Shown piece by piece: positions 34,131 through 39,827 of a stretch of DNA of 39,827 nucleotides. The stretch is from Microbacteriaceae bacterium UBA1487 (GTDB lineage: Bacteria > Actinomycetota > Actinomycetes > Actinomycetales > Microbacteriaceae). The position numbers were made by a program, and so were the translations under genes. Numbering within the stretch: position 1 is the stretch's first letter; every line of letters begins with the position of its first letter. The notes below the pieces were generated by a model. That model was not told the origin of the DNA and made no database searches. It saw only the letters and a program-made list of their open reading frames with translations. The stretch is from NCBI GenBank assembly GCA_002325245.1, contig DCRR01000009.1, positions 111,634 to 151,460 of the forward strand, in the 5' to 3' direction.

Positions 34131-35221
34131 GATGACACGTTAGTCGACGCGGCCGAGAGCGCTTCGCGAATGAGCGCGACCATCCGGTCGGCGCCGTCCC
34201 GCACGCCCGTCGAGGCCATTCCGGCCGCCAGGCGCGCCACTCGAGCCCGGTCCAGCAGCAGCGGAACCAGTTCGCGACGGACCCAGGCGGGGGTGAAGTT
34301 CGCGTCGGCGGTCACGATCGCCCCCGAGGCGGACACCGCCTCGCGCGCGTTCCACGCCTGCTCGCCGTTGCCGACCGGATACGGGATGAAGACCGCCGGA
34401 ACGCCGACGACCGCCAGCTCGCTCACCGTCGCCGCACCCGAGCGCGACACGGCCAGCTCGGCGACCGCGAGCGCGAGCTCCATCCGATCGCAGTACTCGA
34501 GCAGGTGATATCCGTCCAGATGCGGGTCCTCGACCGGACTGCGCGAGCCCGTGATGTGCAGGATCTGCCACCCGCAGCCGAGGATCTCCGACGCGCTCAC
34601 CGACACGGTCTCGTTGATCCGGCGGGCACCCGTCGAGCCGCCGGTGACGAGCAGCACCGGCTTCGCCGGGTCGAGCCCCCACAGCTCGAGCGCTTCGCGA
34701 CGCGCCGCTGCCCGGTCGAGCGTCTCGACCTCGCGACGCAGCGGCAGCCCGACGACCCGGCCGTGGCGCAGCCGCGTGCCCTCGAAGGTCACCCCGACGA
34801 ATCGCGTGAACGCGGCGCCCAGGCGGTTGGCCATCCCGGGGCGCGCGTTCGCCTCGTGCACCACGATCGGCACTCCCACCCGGCGTGCCGCCAGGTAGGC
34901 GGGCGCCGCGGCGTAGCCGCCGACGCCGATGACGACATCGACGCCGTGCTCCCGAATCAGCTCCTCGGTGCGCGCGAGGGCAGCGCGGAGCGCGGCGGGG
35001 AACCCGAGCGCGGCGCGGTTCGGGCGGCGCGGGAACGGGACGCGCGGAATGGTGAGCAGCTCGTATCCTCGCTCGGGCACCAGCCGCGCCTCCAGGCCCT
35101 CGGCGGTTCCGAGCACGAGGATCGTCGCCTCCGGCTCCAGCTCACGCAGTCGGTCGGCGGTCGCCAGCAGGGGGTTGACATGGCCGGCGGTGCCGCCGCC
35201 CGCGAAGAGGTAGGTGGTCAC
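34127..35221 (-). CDS. murG: UDP-GlcNAc transferase MurG
   Basis: This 364-residue enzyme adds GlcNAc to lipid I to give lipid II on the inner membrane face. The N-terminal glycine loop GGGTAGHVNP, IGVGGYAAAPAYLAARR, and the C-terminal SRSGAATVSELAVVGVPAVF with YPVGNGEQ are intact, matching the GT28 family. GTG 35221 overlaps the ftsW stop by 4 nt; the frame stays open far upstream but that part is shadow of ftsW. Confidence 0.97.
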   Translation of the reverse strand: MTTYLFAGGGTAGHVNPLLATADRLRELEPEATILVLGTAEGLEARLVPERGYELLTIPRVPFPRRPNRAALGFPAALRAALARTEELIREHGVDVVIGVGGYAAAPAYLAARRVGVPIVVHEANARPGMANRLGAAFTRFVGVTFEGTRLRHGRVVGLPLRREVETLDRAAARREALELWGLDPAKPVLLVTGGSTGARRINETVSVSASEILGCGWQILHITGSRSPVEDPHLDGYHLLEYCDRMELALAVAELAVSRSGAATVSELAVVGVPAVFIPYPVGNGEQAWNAREAVSASGAIVTADANFTPAWVRRELVPLLLDRARVARLAAGMASTGVRDGADRMVALIREALSAASTNVSS

Positions 35222-36465
35222 GTGCGAGGAACTCCTGGGGTCGAGCGCCGAAGTGCGCGACTCGATTCTGCGGCATCCGGGCGCCGGCGGGCGAACGAGA
35301 GCACGACACCGACCGCGAGCATCGACGAGATGAGGGCCGAGCCGCCCGCCGACATGAAGGGCAGCGGGACTCCGAGCACCGGAAGCGCGCCCAGCACGAC
35401 GGCGACGTTGACGAAGGCCTGGGTGACGATCCACACCATCACCGCGCTCGTGGCGATTTTCGCGAAGGGGTCGCGATTCATGCGCACGATGCGGACGAAC
35501 GTGACCGCGAGCACCGCGAACAGCACCAGGACGAGCAGCGCCCCGACGAGGCCCAGCTCCTCCCCCACGATCGCGAAGATGAAGTCGCTCTCGGCGTGCG
35601 GGATCCACAGCCACTTGTACTGCGAATTGCCGAGACCGCGCCCGAGAATGCCGCCGTTGGCGAGAGCCTCCCAGCCGTGAATGGTCTGCCAGCAGTGCAG
35701 CTCGTAGTCCTCCGCCCGGGTGCACCCGGTCAGCCAGGCCTCGATGCGCTGCTGCCGCGATGAGCTGCCCTGGGCGAAGATCACGCCGAGCAGCGTCGTG
35801 CCGATCGCCAGAGCGCCGACGATCCGCAGCCGAACCCCCGCGTAGAAGAGCGCACCGAGCGTCAGCGCGAGCAGGATGACGGCGGTCCCGAGGTCGTTGC
35901 CGAGCAGGACGAGGAAGATCGAGCCGAAGGCCACCGGAAGGATCGGCAGTGCGACGTGCCGCCACTCGTTCAGCAGCGCACCCTTTCGGGTCAGGATGTA
36001 TGCCAGCCACACGACGAGCGCGAGCTTGACCAGCTCGGAGGGCTGCAGGCTCAGCCCGCCGATGCTGAGCCAGTTCGTGTTGCCGCCGTAGCTTGCGCCG
36101 AGTCCGGTGAAGACGAGCAGCTGCAGCAGGATCCCAAGACCGAGCGCGTGCCAGGCCCACTTCTTCCAGAACGTGATCGGCGCACGGGCCGCCAGCAGCA
36201 TGAGCGGCAGGCCGAGCACGGCGAAGACCGCCTGCCGGGAGGCGCGGGAGAAGACGTCGCCGTCGTCCACCAGGGACTGGATGGAGGACGACGACAGCAC
36301 CATCACCAGGCCGAACACGACCAGGAACAGGGTCGTGCCGAGCAGCACGAAGTATTCGCGGGTCTCGGCGGCGAACACCCAGCGGAAGGCGATCACGGCC
36401 TTGCGGACCGGGCCCTCCGGAGCCGGCTCCGATGCGGGCGGACGGCCGTGTCGGGTGGAAGTCAC
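35218..36465 (-). CDS. ftsW: SEDS-family division protein FtsW
   Basis: This 415-residue protein has about ten membrane helices and is the septal peptidoglycan polymerase that uses lipid II. Family signatures are GGNTNWLSIGGLSLQPSELVK cores (NWLSIG and QPSE), AESDFIFAIVGEELG and VLGVPLPFMSAGGSALI. A loop carrying GCTRAEDYELHCW could be held by a disulfide outside the cell. GTG 36465 has GAGAGGAG 5 nt upstream. It is separated from the murD-like gene by 106 bp holding an 8-bp hairpin, which suggests independent translation rather than the tight overlaps seen elsewhere. Confidence 0.96.
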   Translation of the reverse strand: MTSTRHGRPPASEPAPEGPVRKAVIAFRWVFAAETREYFVLLGTTLFLVVFGLVMVLSSSSIQSLVDDGDVFSRASRQAVFAVLGLPLMLLAARAPITFWKKWAWHALGLGILLQLLVFTGLGASYGGNTNWLSIGGLSLQPSELVKLALVVWLAYILTRKGALLNEWRHVALPILPVAFGSIFLVLLGNDLGTAVILLALTLGALFYAGVRLRIVGALAIGTTLLGVIFAQGSSSRQQRIEAWLTGCTRAEDYELHCWQTIHGWEALANGGILGRGLGNSQYKWLWIPHAESDFIFAIVGEELGLVGALLVLVLFAVLAVTFVRIVRMNRDPFAKIATSAVMVWIVTQAFVNVAVVLGALPVLGVPLPFMSAGGSALISSMLAVGVVLSFARRRPDAAESSRALRRSTPGVPRT

Positions 36466-36479
36466 CGCCGCTCCTCTCG

Positions 36480-36500
36480 CCGCACGGCGAGACCGTGCGG
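36480..36500 (-). terminator. Hairpin in the murD-like/ftsW gap
   Basis: CCGCACGG (36480-36487) pairs with CCGTGCGG (36493-36500) around a 5-nt loop, about 15 nt before the ftsW start. It is the only clear structure in the 106-bp gap (36466-36571). It may be a weak terminator or attenuator. The gap shows no recognisable remnant of a MurD C-terminal domain. Confidence 0.4.
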
Positions 36501-36571
36501 TCCCAGTCTGCGGCCGCCCCGCCCTCGCGCTTCGCGTCGGGCGCGCGTGTCGCCGGAACCGCGGACGACGG

Positions 36572-37627
36572 TCAACGCACGCGACGCAGGATCCCGTCGC
36601 GCACCGCGCGCGGCTCGACCCCGGCGGCGCGCGCCAGAGCGGCAGCGGCCAGCACGTCACGGAACGCGTCGCGCGTCTCCAGTCCCGATTCCGCAAGGTC
36701 CTCGGTGGTGGCGAGTTCCAGCGCGTGCGAGCGACGCTCGTCGAGGAACGCGCGATCGACCAGGATCCCCTCGACGACGCCGACGTCGCTCGGGCCCGGG
36801 ATTCCCAGTCCGAATCCGATCGCCCGGGCTCCTTCCTGCACCTCGGCGTCTTCGACCGCGTCGCGGGTCGCGAGCTCGCCGAGGTTGTACACGCAGGCCA
36901 CGCGCGTGTTCTCGTAGACCTTCGCCAGCGCCGCGCGATGCGCGGTCTCGTCGTCGTGCCAGCCGCTCGACTCGGCGACAGCGTCGAGCGACAGGCTCGC
37001 CTCGGGCGCGATCGCCTCGAGCGCGCGGGGGTCTGCCCAGTGCAGCTGCCGGCTCGACAGCTCAACCGCCAGCACGTCGAATCCGGACGGGTCGCGAATC
37101 GCGTCCAGAATCGGGACGCCCGCTCCCCCGGCGGGGGCCGCACGCAGCCCCGCCTCGCGCAGCATCGACGCGACGAGATAGGCGACCTGCGTCGTCGCTG
37201 AGCCGCCGGACATCGTGAGCCAGCGGGCCGGCGTCCCGGTCTTGTCACGCACACGCCAGGCGAGCTCGGCGTCGCTCCAGATCGGCACACCACGATCGCC
37301 CGCCGCCCGGAGCGCGGGATGGTCGCGGCTCACCCGCGGGCTGACCACCAGGAGCTCGGGCGCGCGCACGGCGTCGAGCCCGGTCTCCTCGGGCACCCCG
37401 AGCTGGACGCTCGCGCCGACCACGGTCGCGAGTTCGCGCAGCTGTGGTGTCGCGGCCACCGGGATCACCTCGACATCGGCGCCCAGCTCGACGAGGGTGT
37501 CGACGATCGAGAATCCGACATCGTCGAGCCCGACGACGACGACCCGGAGCCCCGACCAGTCGGCGTTCCAGCTCGTGAGCGTGGCGAGCCGCTGCGAGGC
37601 GGATTCGGGGCTCAGCGGCTGACCCAT
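36572..37627 (-). CDS. Degenerate MurD-like protein (probable pseudoenzyme)
   Basis: This 351-residue protein occupies the murD slot and clearly derives from MurD (D-glutamate ligase): WSGLRVVVVGL, RDKTGTPARWL, FDVLAVELSS, KVYENTRVACVYN and GILVDRAFLDERR match actinobacterial MurD. Yet functional sites are changed. GLGxxG reads GLDDVG (33-38). The P-loop GTNGKTTT reads SGGSATTQ, so its lysine is A144. The SS-F/Y-QL aromatic is R193. NIxxDHLDWH is scrambled, with S220 at the metal-histidine position. The carbamylated lysine (K198 in E. coli) is L234. E189 remains. The protein stops after the central domain, so the C-terminal domain of about 150 residues is absent. The frame has no internal stop and keeps strong codon bias, and ATG 37627 overlaps mraY by 16 nt. 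It is probably translated but unable to bind ATP normally. Whether it still has a non-catalytic role is unknown. Confidence 0.85.
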   Translation of the reverse strand: MGQPLSPESASQRLATLTSWNADWSGLRVVVVGLDDVGFSIVDTLVELGADVEVIPVAATPQLRELATVVGASVQLGVPEETGLDAVRAPELLVVSPRVSRDHPALRAAGDRGVPIWSDAELAWRVRDKTGTPARWLTMSGGSATTQVAYLVASMLREAGLRAAPAGGAGVPILDAIRDPSGFDVLAVELSSRQLHWADPRALEAIAPEASLSLDAVAESSGWHDDETAHRAALAKVYENTRVACVYNLGELATRDAVEDAEVQEGARAIGFGLGIPGPSDVGVVEGILVDRAFLDERRSHALELATTEDLAESGLETRDAFRDVLAAAALARAAGVEPRAVRDGILRRVR

Positions 37628-38730
37628 TCGAGATAGAAGGCGCCCACGCCTGCCGCGACGAAGAGGGCCGCGATGAGCCAGAACCGGACGACGACGGTCA
37701 CCTCGGCCCAGCCCTTCAGCTCGAAGTGGTGGTGCAACGGGCTCATCAGGAACACCCGCCGCCCCTGCCCGAGCGTCCACTTCGTGATCTTGAAGTACAC
37801 CCGCTGCACGACGACGCTGCCGGTCACGATCAGGAAGAGCCCGCCGATCAGGATCAGCAGCAGCTCGGTGCGGGTGAGAATCGCCAGCGCCGCGAGCGCT
37901 CCGCCCAGCCCGAGCGAACCGGTGTCTCCCATGAAGATCTGAGCGGGGGACGTGTTCCACCAGAGGAATCCGACGAGACTTCCCGCGATCGCCGCCGCCA
38001 CCACGGCGAGGTCGAGCGGGTCGCGCACCTCGTAGCACTTGTAGAGCACGACCGGGTCGATCTGGTCGTTGAAGCACGACTGGTTGGCCTGCCAGAACCC
38101 GATGAAGATATAGGCCGAGAAGGCGAAGATCGAGGCGCCGCTGGCGAGGCCGTCGAGCCCGTCGGCGATGTTGACGCCATTGGACGCGCTCACGGTGATG
38201 AGGTTCACCCACAGGATGAACAGCCCCATCCCGACCACCGGCCCGAAGGCGAAGAGGTTCAGCCAGTCGATGTCGCGCCAGCCCGAGATGAAGGTCGAGG
38301 CGGGCGTCAGCCGGTTCTCGTCGAGGAACTCGGGGTGAATCGCCAGGAAGGCGAACACCGTGGTGACGAGGACGATGCCGGCGATCTTGGACCAGCCGCC
38401 GAGCCCCAGGCTCTGCTGCTTGCGCGTCTTGAGGAAGTCGTCGACGAATCCGACCAGGCCGAGCCCGGCCATCATCGCGAGCACCAGGACGCCGACCATC
38501 GTCCACGGAACCCCCGAGACGGCGTGGCCGACGAGGTAGCCGAGAATGCTCCCGACGATGAAGACGATGCCGCCCATGGTGGGCGTTCCGCGCTTGGAGT
38601 GATGCGACTCCGGACCGTCGTCGCGGATGAACTGGCCCCAGCTGAGCTTCTTGAACAGGCGGCCGAACAGCGGTGTCAGCAGCAGCGTGAAGACGAGCGA
38701 GAAGCCTCCCGCGATGAGAAGCGCGATCAC
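37612..38730 (-). CDS. mraY: Phospho-MurNAc-pentapeptide transferase MraY
   Basis: This 372-residue membrane enzyme moves phospho-MurNAc-pentapeptide to undecaprenyl phosphate, forming lipid I. Active-site aspartates D97 and D98 lie in FVDDFLK; the NGVNIADGLDGLA motif, FMGDTGSLGLGG and the SPLHHHFE loop are intact. Ten membrane helices are expected. GTG 38730 overlaps the murF stop by 4 nt, and its end overlaps the murD-like start by 16 nt. Confidence 0.97.
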   Translation of the reverse strand: MIALLIAGGFSLVFTLLLTPLFGRLFKKLSWGQFIRDDGPESHHSKRGTPTMGGIVFIVGSILGYLVGHAVSGVPWTMVGVLVLAMMAGLGLVGFVDDFLKTRKQQSLGLGGWSKIAGIVLVTTVFAFLAIHPEFLDENRLTPASTFISGWRDIDWLNLFAFGPVVGMGLFILWVNLITVSASNGVNIADGLDGLASGASIFAFSAYIFIGFWQANQSCFNDQIDPVVLYKCYEVRDPLDLAVVAAAIAGSLVGFLWWNTSPAQIFMGDTGSLGLGGALAALAILTRTELLLILIGGLFLIVTGSVVVQRVYFKITKWTLGQGRRVFLMSPLHHHFELKGWAEVTVVVRFWLIAALFVAAGVGAFYLEWVSR

Positions 38731-39827
38731 GAGCCGGTCACCCCGCCCAGGCGGTCACCCAGGAATCGGAGCCCCGCCGACTTGGACGACTTCACCAGCA
38801 CGACGTCGCCGTCTCGAAGTTCTTCACGCAACAGATCGTATGCCGCATCGATGTCGTCGACGAGGACCGACTCCCCGTCCCACGAACCTTCGAGGCCCGC
38901 GGCGAGGTGGATGTGCCGGGCCGCCTGGCCGATGACGACGAGCTTGTGGATGTTGAGACGCACGATGAGACGCCCGATCCGGTCGTGCTCCTCGAAGGCG
39001 AACTCGCCGAGCTCGGCCATCTCGCCGAGCACCGCGACGGAGCGCTGCTCGGGCGTGACGATCTGGGCGAGTGTGCGCAGCGCCGCCGACATCGAGTCGG
39101 GGCTCGCGTTGTAGGCGTCATTGATGACGGTGAAGCCGGTGCCGGGGTCCAGCAGCTCCATCCGCCAGCGTTCGGCGCGCGCGACCTCGCCCAGCGCGGC
39201 GATCGCACGCTCCATCGGCACGCCGAACTCGCGTGCCGCCGCGAGCGCCGCCAGCACGTTCGAGACGTGGTGCTCGCCGAGGATCCGCACCTGCACCGCG
39301 TGACGAGCGCCGTCCACCTCCAAGGTGAAGCTCGTGCCCTCGATGCTCGAGACGACGTCGACGGCGCGGAGGTCGGACTCGGGGCCGTGGCCGAAGCGCA
39401 CGATCCTGGCCCGCGTGACCTCCGACATCCGGTCGACGCGCGGGTCGTCGGCGTTGAGCACCGCGACGGCGCTCTCGGGCAGGTCCCGGACCATCTCCGA
39501 CTTCGCCCGCTCGGTCTGCTCGATACCGCCGAACTCGCCCGCGTGCGCCAGCCCGACCTTCAGCACGATGCCGACGTCGGGGGTCACGATCGAGACGAGG
39601 CGCGCGATCTCGCCGACGCCGCTCGCCCCCATCTCGACGACGAGGTAGGCGGTGCTCTCATCGACGCGCAGCATCGAGATCGGCGCCCCGACGTGGTTGT
39701 TGAACGAGCCCTCCGGGGCGACGGTGGGGCCTTCGGCGCTGAAGATGGCGCGCATCAGGTTCTTGGTCGTCGTCTTGCCGTTGGAGCCGGTGACGGCGAC
39801 GACGCGGAGCCGGCCGCGCGCGCGCAC
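38727..39827 (-). CDS. murF: MurF ligase (5' end cut by window edge)
   Basis: The visible 366 residues are the central and C-terminal domains of the ligase that adds D-Ala-D-Ala to the UDP-MurNAc-tripeptide. The P-loop VTGSNGKTTTK lies about 18 residues from the edge; in complete MurF about 100 residues precede it, so the N-terminal domain is outside the window. Other intact motifs are VEMGASGVGEIARL, LNADDPRV, HHVSNVLAALAAA and NDAYNASPDSM. The GTG at the very edge is not a real start. The stop overlaps the mraY start by 4 nt. Confidence 0.96.
   Translation of the reverse strand: MRARGRLRVVAVTGSNGKTTTKNLMRAIFSAEGPTVAPEGSFNNHVGAPISMLRVDESTAYLVVEMGASGVGEIARLVSIVTPDVGIVLKVGLAHAGEFGGIEQTERAKSEMVRDLPESAVAVLNADDPRVDRMSEVTRARIVRFGHGPESDLRAVDVVSSIEGTSFTLEVDGARHAVQVRILGEHHVSNVLAALAAAREFGVPMERAIAALGEVARAERWRMELLDPGTGFTVINDAYNASPDSMSAALRTLAQIVTPEQRSVAVLGEMAELGEFAFEEHDRIGRLIVRLNIHKLVVIGQAARHIHLAAGLEGSWDGESVLVDDIDAAYDLLREELRDGDVVLVKSSKSAGLRFLGDRLGGVTGS

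Noticed and set aside
35218..37293. ftsW with a long N-terminal extension
   Set aside because: The extra part overlaps the murD-like gene out of frame; GTG 36465 has a strong ribosome site and gives a normal FtsW.
36572..37627. Reading the murD-like gene as a simple frameshifted murD
   Set aside because: No other frame continues the missing motifs or the C-terminal domain. The substitutions lie within one continuous frame, so a single base error cannot explain them.

Overview
This 39.8-kb window is GC-rich chromosomal DNA, almost certainly from a member of the Actinobacteria and most likely the family Microbacteriaceae. The reasons are a very GC-rich third codon position, many GTG starts joined by GTGA stop/start overlaps, an actinobacterial supercomplex-type respiratory chain (ctaE-qcrCAB with ctaF-ctaD-ctaC next to it), and a division/wall cluster that runs murF-mraY-murD-ftsW-murG-murC-ftsQ-ftsZ-yggS-sepF-yggT-wag31-lspA. 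I saw no rRNA, tRNA, insertion sequence, prophage or CRISPR array.

Region 1 (1-5958) is accessory. It holds the 3' end of an unidentified gene, a long inverted repeat, a two-gene toxin-antitoxin-like operon (BrnT/BrnA-like order) with its own terminator and operator-like repeats, a short-chain dehydrogenase divergent from an AraC-type regulator, a zinc-finger SDR followed by a Dabb-domain protein, and a membrane-anchored HExxH protein.

Region 2 (5966-19281) is core metabolism and respiration. argG and trpD lie on the minus strand, divergent from ctaE-qcrC-qcrA-qcrB. After a 380-bp non-coding gap come GNAT, ctaF, ctaD, ctaC, erpA and an M20 dipeptidase, all on the minus strand. The dipeptidase is divergent from a DUF3043 membrane protein. 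Together the cta and qcr genes encode the cytochrome bcc-aa3 branch of oxidative phosphorylation.

Region 3 (19303-39827) is entirely on the minus strand. Read in the direction of transcription it runs from murF (cut by the window edge) through the dcw cluster to lspA, rluD, dnaE, hisD, DUF1801, nrdR and pyrD. Many neighbours overlap by 4 nt, which suggests translational coupling.

The most notable observation is the gene in the murD slot. It has an intact reading frame and clear MurD sequence similarity, but it has lost the P-loop lysine, the carbamylated-lysine position, the metal-binding histidine and the whole C-terminal domain. It looks like a pseudoenzyme kept inside an otherwise normal dcw operon.
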